From Accumulibacter sp003538495 (GTDB lineage Bacteria > Pseudomonadota > Gammaproteobacteria > Burkholderiales > Rhodocyclaceae), in NCBI RefSeq assembly GCF_029255145.1, contig NZ_JAPUVQ010000060.1, positions 1 through 28,801 of the forward strand: 28,801 bases of DNA, in the 5' to 3' direction. This document shows, piece after piece, positions 6,426-14,228 of the stretch; within the stretch, counting starts at the first letter, position 1; every line of letters starts with the position of its first letter. The translations under genes and the position numbers were made by a program. The notes beneath the pieces are model-generated. The model was given only the letters and a program-made list of their open reading frames with translations, was not told the DNA's origin and searched no databases.

Positions 6426-9203
6426 CTAACCTTTCGCCTTCGCGTCTCCGTCGGCGCCTGCCGCCGCCCGCTCTTCCTTCGGCGGTACCGGCGCCAGGTA
6501 GCTGGCGGCCAGCACCAGCAGCGCAATGCCGATCAGCGAGGCGCTCCACATCGTGGTGCCGGCGTTGGCCAGGTCGACCAGCAACAACTTGACGCCGACG
6601 ACGGCGAGCAGCGCGAAACCGGCGTACCAGCCGGGCCGACTGCGCTGCCGGGTGGCCCGGATCATCAGCGCCAGAGCCACCGCCGCCCACAGCAGGCTCA
6701 ACAATCCCTGCAGCAGACCCGAATGAAACATCGCCGACGCGCGAAACGGCACCCCGCCCCAGTGATGCGCGATGCGCGCCGCGAGCATGCTGATCCACAC
6801 CAGCGCCAGCGCGGCCGGAACGGCGCGCAGCCGCGCGGCCACGCCCCAGCCGGCCAGTGGTACTTCACACAGCCGCCGCAGCCACCCCTGCAGCGCGACC
6901 AGCAGCAGCAGTTGCGTCGCGTCGAAAGGGTTGACCAGCGGCAGATACGGCAGCCCCGAGCCACCACCCGCGTGGCCGAAGTTGGCGGCGAGCGACCACC
7001 ACCCGGCGGCCAGCGCGACCGGCAGCGTCGCCGCCCCTCGATAGCTTGCGAGCTGCGCCGAAAACGGCCACCGGCGGTGGCCGGCGTCTGGCAGCGCGAT
7101 GCCGACCGCCGCCACCAGCCCCCAGCCCAGCAGCGGCCAAAGGCTGACGCCGGGCGCCAGACGCTGGCCGAGCCAGGCCAGCTCGACGCCGACGATCAGC
7201 AGCAGCAGCCACCAGGCGGCAACGTGGCGCAAGCCGGCAAACCGGTTCATCGCCGCGCCGGCTTGCTCCTGCCGCGCCAGCAGCCAGTAGTGCACAGCCA
7301 GCGCGCCCGGCATGACGACGACCATCGCCCCGGCGAGCGCGTGCCCGTCGCGCAGCACCGCCGCACCAGCCAGCAGCCACATTAGGGGCAACAGCGACGC
7401 CGCAGCCCAGCGCGCGGCAGTCCATCGGGCGGCGGCGCCGTACCATTCGAGGGCGGCCAGCGACAGCACCGCGAAGAGCAGCAGCAAGGGCAACTGCTGC
7501 GACGCCGGCGCAAACGCATCGATCTCGCGGCCGGCGCTGGCGAACCACCACAGCAGCGCCCAGCCGAGCAACAGTGCAGACGGCAAGAGCGGCTTCGGCA
7601 AAGCGTGCAGCAGGCGCGCGCCGGCCAGGCCGGCGGCAGCGATCAGCGCGCCACCGAGGCAGAGATCGTTGAATACCGGCTGCGCGTGCCCCAGTTCGTC
7701 CACACCAGCCAGGAAGGAAAGCCCGGCCAGCAGTTGCATCGCCGACCCGAAAACCTGCGCGACACGGCGCTGCTGGCGGACGCCGAACCACAACACGGCG
7801 ACGCCTTCGACCGCCCACAGCGCCGAAGTCACCTGCGCCCCGAAAGCGAGCGGCACCGCGAGAGTCAGGAAGGCAATCGCGATCGCCAGATGACAGCGCT
7901 CAAGCAGGCGTATCGCCGTAGCGAGCATGGTCATCCGGCGATACAGCGCCACCCACCAGCCGAGGTAGTACACGCCAGCCAGCAGGGCGCTGAAAGCGAG
8001 GCCGTAGCGATCGTCGCCGAGCAGCGCCGCCTGCAAGACGCTGCCGGCGAGCGGCGTACCGAACAGCAGCGTACCCTCTCCCCAGCCCTTCCAGCCTGGC
8101 GCGCGCAGCAGCGCGGTCAGCGGCGAGGCCGCCGAGTACATGACGCAGAAGACGATCAGGAAGCCCTGGATCAGCGGGTAATGCGCCGGCCGATACAGTT
8201 CGATCGCCCAGCTCATGCCGACCACCAGGGTCAACACGAAGCCGGCGATATTGAGCCGCCGCCAGGCGTGCACCCAGCCGACGCCGAGAACAAGGGCGTT
8301 CAGCAAGCTGAAGTAAGCGAACAACAGCCGCGGGTCGGCGCCGTTCCCCGCCGCCAGCAGCGGCGCCAGGAAAGCACCGGCGATCCCCATGACCGCCAGC
8401 AGCTCACCCTTCTGGCGCATCGCCAGCAGCACACAGACGACGCCGAGGACGGCGAAGAGCGCGAAAGCGCTGACTTCGCCAAGCATCGCGTAGCGCGCGA
8501 GCATGAAATACACAATCAGATAATGGATCGCCAGACCGCCACCCTGCAGCGCCAGCCCGAACATCTGCCGCGTATCCTGCTCCGGCCGCTGCCGCGCCTG
8601 CTGCACGCGCGACCAGCCGAAGAGCAGCATGGCCAGACCGGCGAGCGCAGCCAGCAGCAGGCGCAGCGGCACCGGAAACAGGCCATGCTCGGCGGCCAGG
8701 CGCAGTCCCGAAGCAACCCCGAAAAAGAGCAGGACAACACCGACCTTGGCCAGCAGGTTGCCGGCCAGCAGCCGCGACCACCAGCGTGTCGGCGGCTCTT
8801 CGGGGTCGAGGGCCAGGGGCTGGACAGTTCGCGCAGGCGCTTCGCCAGCGGCAGGCGGGCCGTCAGGCAGCGCCGCCGCCGTCATCCCGACCGGCGGGGT
8901 CGACGCGCGGGCCAACTCCACGCGCGACTCCTCGCCCGGCCCGGGCAGCGGCTCTCCGCGCATTCGCGCCAGCTCGGCACGCAAAGCCTGCGACTCGCGG
9001 TAAAGCCAATCGACTTGCGCCTCCAGGGTCTGCAAACGCTGCTCGTTCGAAGACCGTGGCTGCGACACCTGGCCGCTACGACTGGCCAGGCGCTGCGCCA
9101 GTTCCCGGCCCAGCAACACACCGAGCACGCCGCCCAGCAGCGCGCCGACGATCCCCAGCAGGCTGCCGAATGCCGCCCCTAGCAGGAGTCCGAGCAGCCA
9201 CAT
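6426..9203 (-). CDS. DUF2339 polytopic membrane protein
   Basis: A 925-aa inner-membrane protein of the DUF2339 family, function unknown. The first about 25 residues form a glycine-rich hydrophobic segment (LLGIVGALLGGVLGVLLG). A polar, coiled-coil-like stretch (about 40-85; EQRLQTLEAQVDWLYRES) and a proline-rich linker follow. From PPTRWWSRLLAGNLLAKVGV (about 135) there are many transmembrane helices to the end; this WWSRLLAGN-L-KVGV entry motif is typical of DUF2339. The end is charged (PPKEERAAAGADGDAKAKG). The start is the ATG at 9203 with AAGG a few bases upstream. It lies 33 bp after the MFS/PlsC gene and one base before ubiA, so it is inside the cluster. No catalytic residues are recognised. 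Confidence 0.85.
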   Translation of the reverse strand: MWLLGLLLGAAFGSLLGIVGALLGGVLGVLLGRELAQRLASRSGQVSQPRSSNEQRLQTLEAQVDWLYRESQALRAELARMRGEPLPGPGEESRVELARASTPPVGMTAAALPDGPPAAGEAPARTVQPLALDPEEPPTRWWSRLLAGNLLAKVGVVLLFFGVASGLRLAAEHGLFPVPLRLLLAALAGLAMLLFGWSRVQQARQRPEQDTRQMFGLALQGGGLAIHYLIVYFMLARYAMLGEVSAFALFAVLGVVCVLLAMRQKGELLAVMGIAGAFLAPLLAAGNGADPRLLFAYFSLLNALVLGVGWVHAWRRLNIAGFVLTLVVGMSWAIELYRPAHYPLIQGFLIVFCVMYSAASPLTALLRAPGWKGWGEGTLLFGTPLAGSVLQAALLGDDRYGLAFSALLAGVYYLGWWVALYRRMTMLATAIRLLERCHLAIAIAFLTLAVPLAFGAQVTSALWAVEGVAVLWFGVRQQRRVAQVFGSAMQLLAGLSFLAGVDELGHAQPVFNDLCLGGALIAAAGLAGARLLHALPKPLLPSALLLGWALLWWFASAGREIDAFAPASQQLPLLLLFAVLSLAALEWYGAAARWTAARWAAASLLPLMWLLAGAAVLRDGHALAGAMVVVMPGALAVHYWLLARQEQAGAAMNRFAGLRHVAAWWLLLLIVGVELAWLGQRLAPGVSLWPLLGWGLVAAVGIALPDAGHRRWPFSAQLASYRGAATLPVALAAGWWSLAANFGHAGGGSGLPYLPLVNPFDATQLLLLVALQGWLRRLCEVPLAGWGVAARLRAVPAALALVWISMLAARIAHHWGGVPFRASAMFHSGLLQGLLSLLWAAVALALMIRATRQRSRPGWYAGFALLAVVGVKLLLVDLANAGTTMWSASLIGIALLVLAASYLAPVPPKEERAAAGADGDAKAKG

Positions 9204-9236
9204 CAGACCTTCCTCGCGCGCCGACGACGCTGACGC

Positions 9237-11117
9237 TTAGCGCCAGTCGCCGCGCAGCGCAGCGACGATCTCGCGCAGGTGCTCGGGCGTCGCTGCCGCT
9301 GGCGCCACCGCCGGGCCGACGCTCAGCGCGATCCTGGCGAACAGCCCGGCACGCAGCGGATTGCTCATCGCCGGGCCATCCTTGCGACTGAAGAAGCTCC
9401 CCCACAGGCCCTGCAGCGCCATCGGGATCACCGCTACCGGCGTCCGTCCGACGATCTGCTGAACGCCCGGGCGGAAGGGATAGATCTCGCCGTTGTCGGT
9501 AATCCGGCCTTCCGGGAAGATCGCCACCAGTTCGCCTTCGGCCAGCGCGTGCGCGACTTCCTCGAAGGCCGCCGCCATCATCGCCGCGTCTTCCCGGGCC
9601 GGGGCAATCGGAATGGTGTGCATGTGCCGAAAAATGAAGTTGATCACCGGCAGCCGGTAGATCCGGTGATCCATCACGAAACGGATCGGCCGCCGGCTCG
9701 CCGCGGCGATGACGATCGGGTCGACGAAGCTGACGTGATTGCAGACCAGAATCGCCGGCCCGTCCTGCGGGATGTTCTCCAGCCCGTTCTGCTGCAGGCG
9801 GTACACCGAGTGAATCAGCAGCCAGGCAATGAAGCGCAACATGAACTCGGGGACCAGGCTGTAGATGTAGACCGCCACCGCCGCATTGCACAGCGCGGCG
9901 ATGCCGAACAAGGCCGGGATCGACAGGCCATTGCCAAGCAGCCCGGCGGCGGCCAGCGCGCCGCAGACCATGAACAGCGCGTTGAGAATGTTGTTCGCGG
10001 CAATGATTCGCGCGCGTTGCTCCGGGGCACTGCGCAACTGGATCAGCGCATACAGGGGAACGATGAAGAAGCCGCCGAAAAGCCCGAGCGCGAACAGGTC
10101 GAACAGCACGCGCCAGGTCTCGTGCATGGCGAGCACGCCGGCGAGCGGCAGCGGCGCGCCGGCGGGCAGCAGATCCGGCGAAGCGAAAGCGAGGTCGATG
10201 CCGAAGACCGTCAGACCGATCGAACCGAAAGGCACCAGGCCGATTTCGACGTGTCCGGCCGACAGCCGGTCGCAGAGCAGCGAGCCGATGCCGATGCCGA
10301 CCGTGAACACCGCCAGCAGCAGGGTCACCGTCGTCTCGTTGCCGCCGAGCACGTTCTTCGCGTAGACCGGGAACTGCGCCAGGAACATCGCGCCGTAGAG
10401 CCAGAACCACGAGATCCCGAGAATCGACAGGAAAACTGTCCGGTTCTGGCGCGCAAAGCCGACGTTGCGCCAGGTTTCGGTGAACGGGTTGAGGCCGACC
10501 ACCAGTTCGGGCACCGGCGCCGGCGCGACCGGTATGCCGCGGCTGCACAGATAGCCGAGCACCGCCACGACCAGCCCGACAAGCGCGATCCAGGTCGTCG
10601 CGCCGTCCACCGCCGCGAGCAGACCGCCAGCCAGGGTGCCGACCAGGATCGCGACGAAAGTCCCCGACTCGACCAGCGCGTTGCCGCCGACCAGTTCGTC
10701 CTCGCGCAGATGCTGCGGCAGGATCGCGTACTTCACCGGCCCGAACAGCGCCGACTGCAGGCCCAGCAGAAACAGGGCAGCGAGCAGCACGGCCAGGCTG
10801 TGCACTACGAAACCGAGCACGGCCACACCCATGATGACGATTTCGAGCAGTTTGGTCAGACGCGCCAGGCGGGCCTTGTCGTACTTGTCGGCGAGTTGGC
10901 CGGCGGTGGCCGAGAACAGGAAGAACGGCAGGATGAAGATCCCCGCCGCCAGGTTGGTCAGCACCTCCGGCGTCAGCGTCGTCCAGCTCGTTGCCTGGAA
11001 AGTGAGCAGCACCACCAGCGCGTTCTTGAACAGGTTGTCGTTGAAGGCGCCAAGAAACTGGGTGCCAAAGAAGGGCGCGAAGCGACGGGTATTGAGCAGG
11101 CCAAACTGGGAACTCAT
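9237..11117 (-). CDS. MFS transporter fused to PlsC-type acyltransferase
   Basis: A 626-aa two-domain membrane protein. Residues about 10-430 form an MFS transporter of the LplT type (start FAPFFGTQFLGAFNDNLFKN, then GQLADKYDKARL between helices 2 and 3). Residues about 440-626 are a lysophospholipid/glycerol-phosphate acyltransferase domain with the HX4D motif NHVSFVD (H461, D466) and FPEGR (534-538). LplT-Aas systems import lysophospholipid and re-acylate it. The usual fused form also has a C-terminal acyl-ACP synthetase (AMP-binding) domain, bringing it to about 1,100 aa; here that domain is absent, and the reading frame ends with its own stop and no remnant. The ATG overlaps the amidohydrolase stop by 4 bp. 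Acyl-ACP or acyl-CoA would have to come from elsewhere. Confidence 0.88.
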   Translation of the reverse strand: MSSQFGLLNTRRFAPFFGTQFLGAFNDNLFKNALVVLLTFQATSWTTLTPEVLTNLAAGIFILPFFLFSATAGQLADKYDKARLARLTKLLEIVIMGVAVLGFVVHSLAVLLAALFLLGLQSALFGPVKYAILPQHLREDELVGGNALVESGTFVAILVGTLAGGLLAAVDGATTWIALVGLVVAVLGYLCSRGIPVAPAPVPELVVGLNPFTETWRNVGFARQNRTVFLSILGISWFWLYGAMFLAQFPVYAKNVLGGNETTVTLLLAVFTVGIGIGSLLCDRLSAGHVEIGLVPFGSIGLTVFGIDLAFASPDLLPAGAPLPLAGVLAMHETWRVLFDLFALGLFGGFFIVPLYALIQLRSAPEQRARIIAANNILNALFMVCGALAAAGLLGNGLSIPALFGIAALCNAAVAVYIYSLVPEFMLRFIAWLLIHSVYRLQQNGLENIPQDGPAILVCNHVSFVDPIVIAAASRRPIRFVMDHRIYRLPVINFIFRHMHTIPIAPAREDAAMMAAAFEEVAHALAEGELVAIFPEGRITDNGEIYPFRPGVQQIVGRTPVAVIPMALQGLWGSFFSRKDGPAMSNPLRAGLFARIALSVGPAVAPAAATPEHLREIVAALRGDWR

Positions 11118-12355
11118 ACACTGTTCCTTTCAAAGAAGGAGCGGGTCTCGAAGACCGACGCAGCGAAGCGCCGGGCACCCGCGGACAGGTGTCGCTTGAG
11201 AACGAAGTCAAAGAGCAGCGGATTATGCTGCCGGATCGTCTCGAGCACCGGCACCGCCGACTGCGGGAGCATGCCACGCTCGGCGAACTCTGCGGGAGAG
11301 ATCAGCGGCACGATGCCGGGCAAGGGATAGTCGGAACCATTGAGCAGTCGCGGATGCCACTCGCTGCGCTCGATCACCGTCCGGACGATCTCGGCGCTGC
11401 GATTGCGCAGCGTCAGCGCCGAGATGTCGGCGAACAGCAGTTTGTCATAACGCGCTTCGCCCATCAGCCGGGCAAAGAGGTCGAAACAAGTCGCCTGAGG
11501 GCCGTTCGCTCCCCGATCGAGGTCGACCGCGCTGCCGATCGAAGCGCAATGGGCAACCACCACCCGCACGCCGTGGTCCAGCGGCCGGCGCAGCAGCAGC
11601 GGGTTGCCGAAAGCCTGCAGATCGCCGCCATCGACGGCTCTCTCCTCGCCGGCGTGGCTGATCAGCGGCACGTCGTGGCTGGCCAGCGCCGCATAGAAGC
11701 GGTCGCAAAGCGGCGACGACGGATCGATACCCATCGCCGACGGCAGCCACTTGACCGCCCGCGCGCCAGCGCGCACAGCGGCAGCAAGCTCCTCGACGCA
11801 GTCGACACGATGCGGATGAATCGACGCCGCCCACGCGAAGACTTGCGGATGACGGTCGGCGACCGACCGCGCGTAGGCGTTCGGGGTGTAGAAAGAACTG
11901 CGATCGGGGTCGGCGCGACCGTCAACGTCGTGGAAGCGGTCGAAAGCGAAGAGCAGCAGCCTGGCTCCCGGCGGCAGTCCGTCGACGAGATTCTGCAGGC
12001 GCTCGACGTAGCTGTCGTCGATCCGCCCCGGCGCGTCATGAACACACCCGGCGTTCAGATAGAACAGTCGCTGGGCATACTGCAGGGGATGGAAGAGGCT
12101 CTCCATCCGTGGATGGACCTCGATGCCGCTACCCGAATCGCCAGTACCGACCAGATGCACGTGGCAATCGAGGAAGCGCTTCGCGTCCACTCCCGCCCAC
12201 GCCGACTGGACCAGTTCGTGCGCCGCTGTCGCTGGCGGCAGCAGCGCGTGGCAGGCGTTGAACAGGGCCGGCGAACGTTGCGCCAGGAGCGCAGTCAGCG
12301 TCACGCCGCTGGCCGCCAGCCCGCCGAACAGAAGACGGCGACGCCGCGGGTTCAT
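11114..12355 (-). CDS. Exported metal-dependent amidohydrolase (amidohydrolase-2 type)
   Basis: A 413-aa TIM-barrel hydrolase. The N-terminus MNPRRRRLLFGGLAASG, followed by hydrophobic residues, looks like a twin-arginine signal or an N-terminal anchor. The first metal motif is DCHVHL (D63, H65, H67). Further expected ligands are His in ISHAGEE and in VVVAHCAS, and the final Asp is in LLNGSDYPLPG. These match the amidohydrolase-2 / TatD-like pattern, but the substrate is unknown. The longer frame starting at 12496 runs back through the regulator gene and is rejected; MNPRRRR gives the proper signal. It begins 31 bp after the ArsR-type gene and overlaps the MFS/PlsC gene by 4 bp, so the products may act in one pathway, perhaps envelope lipid turnover (inference). 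Confidence 0.8.
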   Translation of the reverse strand: MNPRRRRLLFGGLAASGVTLTALLAQRSPALFNACHALLPPATAAHELVQSAWAGVDAKRFLDCHVHLVGTGDSGSGIEVHPRMESLFHPLQYAQRLFYLNAGCVHDAPGRIDDSYVERLQNLVDGLPPGARLLLFAFDRFHDVDGRADPDRSSFYTPNAYARSVADRHPQVFAWAASIHPHRVDCVEELAAAVRAGARAVKWLPSAMGIDPSSPLCDRFYAALASHDVPLISHAGEERAVDGGDLQAFGNPLLLRRPLDHGVRVVVAHCASIGSAVDLDRGANGPQATCFDLFARLMGEARYDKLLFADISALTLRNRSAEIVRTVIERSEWHPRLLNGSDYPLPGIVPLISPAEFAERGMLPQSAVPVLETIRQHNPLLFDFVLKRHLSAGARRFAASVFETRSFFERNSV

Positions 12356-12386
12356 CGCGTCTGCCGAGCACGGCCAAACTGCCCGC

Positions 12387-12698
12387 TCACGCGCTTTCCC
12401 GCAGGTAATCGAGGACGTTGCCCAGACATTCTTCGAGAAACGCCTTGTTGATCCAGAAGTAGACTTCCTTGCCCACTTTCTCGGAGAGCAGGACATCGGC
12501 CTCGCGCAGGGTCTTCAAATGGTGCGAAACCGTAGACCGGGCGAGCGTCGAGACCTGGGCAATTTGCCCAACATTGAGCCGCTCGCCCGGCTCGAAGAGC
12601 AGCAGAATGCGCTGCCGATGCTCGTCGCCAAGCGCTACAAAAACTTTGGACATCGCCTGCCACTGGCGAGGAATCGTCCGACCGTAATCACCCAGCAT
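12387..12698 (-). CDS. ArsR/SmtB-fold winged-helix regulator without metal cysteines
   Basis: A 103-aa dimeric-type winged helix. The block KVFVALGDEHRQRILLLF is the usual ArsR opening, LNVGQIAQVSTLARSTVSHHLKTLR is the recognition helix region, and EKVGKEVYFWIN is the wing. The classical metal motif ELCVCDL is absent, and the only cysteine is in LEECLGN near the end, so it is unlikely to sense arsenic or cadmium in the classical way. The ATG at 12698 is preferred because AAGGGGG lies about 6 nt upstream; a GTG at 12704 is the alternative. It is the first gene of the minus-strand cluster and probably controls it and itself through the repeat at the promoter. Confidence 0.85.
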   Translation of the reverse strand: MLGDYGRTIPRQWQAMSKVFVALGDEHRQRILLLFEPGERLNVGQIAQVSTLARSTVSHHLKTLREADVLLSEKVGKEVYFWINKAFLEECLGNVLDYLRESA

Positions 12699-12731
12699 GG
12701 TCACCCCCTTGATTCATGGGACGGCGACAAA

Positions 12732-12758
12732 CATATCGACGAGTGTAGCCATATCGAC
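12732..12758. promoter_or_regulatory. Direct repeat at the arsR promoter, candidate operator
   Basis: CATATCGAC occurs exactly at 12732-12740 and again at 12750-12758, an 18-bp period. One copy is just downstream of the -10 and the other is in the spacer. A protein bound there would block RNA polymerase, as expected for autoregulation by an ArsR-fold repressor. Typical ArsR operators are inverted repeats, so the direct layout is unusual. Confidence 0.45.
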
Positions 12759-12769
12759 ATTAAAGTCAA
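12742..12769 (-). promoter_or_regulatory. Sigma-70-like promoter of the arsR-led cluster
   Basis: The minus strand has TTGACT (12764-12769), a 16-bp spacer and TACACT (12742-12747). The -35 matches five of six consensus bases and the -10 four of six. Start of transcription would be near 12735, about 40 nt before the regulator ATG. Confidence 0.5.
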
Positions 12770-12959
12770 GGACGATTTCGCGCTCTCGACGATCCGAAAG
12801 TCGCCGGTGACGGAAGCTCGACGGCGTCGGCGTAGAATCCGCCGATGGCGTTCTCGTCCTGACTTCCTGTCAGGCGCCATGGGCGAAGACGCATTCCGGC
12901 ACGCTGCGAGGCGATCGCCTCGCATACCCGCCCGGCATTTTTGCCAGGAGACCTACAGC

Positions 12960-13428
12960 ATGGGTTTGCTCGATACCGTCCTGGGCTCTGTCCTGGGCGG
13001 CCAGCCGTCTGCCGACCGTGGTCAGAACAACGGCCTGGCGGGCCTCATGGGCCCGCTGCTCGACAACCCCCGCCTGCTGCGAGCAGCTGGCGGGATTGCT
13101 CGCCAATGATGGCCCGGCCGGCGGCATCGGTGGCTTGATCGTCAGCTTTCAGCGGGCCGGTCTCGGCGAGGTGATCGCCTCGTGGATCGGCGCGGGTCAG
13201 AATCAGGCAATTTCGGGTGAGCAGATCGGCCAAGCGCTGGGGCCGGAAACGATCGCCGACCTGGCCGGCAAGCTGGGCTCCAGCTCTTCTGATACAGCCC
13301 AGCAGCTGTCGCAAGTCCTGCCCGATCTGATCGACCAGCTCACCCCCGCCGGGCAGCGGCCGCAGAATGGCCTGGGCAATGGCGGCGACCTGATGCGGAT
13401 GCTGGGCCGCTTGCTGGCCGGGCGCTAG
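12960..13428 (+). pseudogene. yidB: YidB/DUF937 family gene, disrupted by a frameshift
   Basis: The first 40 codons (MGLLDTVLGSVLGGQPS to LLDNPRLL) are a normal DUF937/YidB start with AGGAG about 10 nt before the ATG. At 13080 one extra C shifts the frame, and the first frame stops at 13109. The next frame continues the family exactly, beginning EQLAGLLANDGPAGGIGGL, then FQRAGLGEVIASWIGAGQN, GQNQAISGEQIGQALG and a C-terminal GNGGDLMRMLGRLLAG. Removing the base at 13080 restores an intact protein of about 155 aa. The shift may be a true mutation, an assembly error or, less likely, recoding. YidB-like proteins are small cytosolic proteins of uncertain role. Confidence 0.85.
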
Positions 13429-13588
13429 CCAAGCGCCGCTCGACCGGTCGCGGCCGGGCCATCAGGCCGCTCAAGGGCAGGCTTCGCGGGCCCGACCGCA
13501 CCGCCAGCACAGCCGGCGCGGTCGCCAGCACAAGCATCGCAAGGCATGCCGGGCGATCTTGCAGGGCTGCCGACCCCGGCGCAGCCAT

Positions 13589-14065
13589 TCACCCCCTGTC
13601 CATCGCGGTCGTTTCCGGGCCGGTGCGCCAGATCCGATAACGTACTTCGACGCCTTCCGGCGCGTAGACGACGATCGGTACACGGCTGTTGTAGCGGATC
13701 AGGTAGGTTTCGCCACCAAGAGCGATGAAGCGACGCACCTTCGCCGTGCCCGGGTTGATCGCCATCAGGGTCCCGGCCATCGGCCCCAGGCTGCTGATCA
13801 TGTAACGCACGAACCCCCAACCCGGGATCGTTTCGTTCGCGATCGTGCCGGCGAAAAAGTACCTGTTGGCGGGGTCAACCTCGACCGTCTGCCCAGCGAC
13901 CAGCTCGACCCTGAAATCGGCTTCGTCCTGCTGTTCCGGAAGTTGCAGAACGTAGCGCACCATGCCCGCGTCGGCCGCCGGAAACGCGTTCAGGTTGTCC
14001 GCGGCCTGGAGCGGCAGCAAGACCAAGAGTGCCCACAGGCCGAGCAGCAAGCGAGATGCCTTCAT
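13589..14065 (-). CDS. eco: Ecotin, periplasmic serine-protease inhibitor, lacking the disulfide
   Basis: Ecotin is a dimeric periplasmic inhibitor of trypsin-, chymotrypsin- and elastase-like proteases. A 158-aa precursor has a signal peptide (MKASRLLLGLWALLVLLPLQAA). Family blocks follow: FPAADAGMVRYVLQLP, FRVELVAGQTVEVD, GWGFVRYMIS and RYNSRVPIVVYAPEGVEVRYRIW, all aligned with E. coli ecotin. The reactive loop GTLMAINP corresponds to STMMACP, so P1/P1' would be Leu100-Met101. E. coli ecotin has one disulfide (Cys50-Cys87 of the mature protein) bracing this loop. Here VDC is VDP and MAC is MAI, so both cysteines are gone together. AAGGAGG lies just before the ATG. The gene converges on the yidB remnant. 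Confidence 0.93.
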   Translation of the reverse strand: MKASRLLLGLWALLVLLPLQAADNLNAFPAADAGMVRYVLQLPEQQDEADFRVELVAGQTVEVDPANRYFFAGTIANETIPGWGFVRYMISSLGPMAGTLMAINPGTAKVRRFIALGGETYLIRYNSRVPIVVYAPEGVEVRYRIWRTGPETTAMDRG

Positions 14066-14166
14066 ATATCCTCCTTGTCACAAAGTGGAAAAAAACGGTA
14101 GCAGCCAACGAGCGCTGCCGCGCAAGCCACAGGCACGACAACAGATCGCCTCGGGATGTCGCCGTC

Positions 14167-14172
14167 TATAAT
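14167..14172 (+). promoter_or_regulatory. Candidate -10 element for the lipoprotein gene
   Basis: A perfect TATAAT about 57 bp before the GTG start at 14229. No recognisable -35 hexamer is found 16-18 bp upstream. The intergenic region 14066-14228 also has to hold the ecotin promoter on the other strand. Confidence 0.4.
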
Positions 14173-14228
14173 GGCTTCGAGCAATAACAGGGCCTGGACA
14201 GCGGGCACCAACGAGCGCGGGAAAGCAT

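Noticed and set aside
7605..9182. Long plus-strand open frame (525 codons) opposite the DUF2339 gene
   Set aside because: Its composition is Gln/Arg/His-rich and repetitive, typical of the antisense of a high-GC hydrophobic gene. The minus-strand frame has clear membrane-protein structure and operon spacing.
9279..11330. Plus-strand open frame of 683 codons opposite the MFS/PlsC gene
   Set aside because: It has the same Gln/Arg/Asp-rich shadow composition, while the opposite frame carries HX4D and FPEGR motifs.
13018..13428. Separate gene starting inside the YidB region
   Set aside because: Its first 20 codons are not protein-like. The family similarity begins only after 13080, where it continues the upstream frame, so this is one frameshifted gene.
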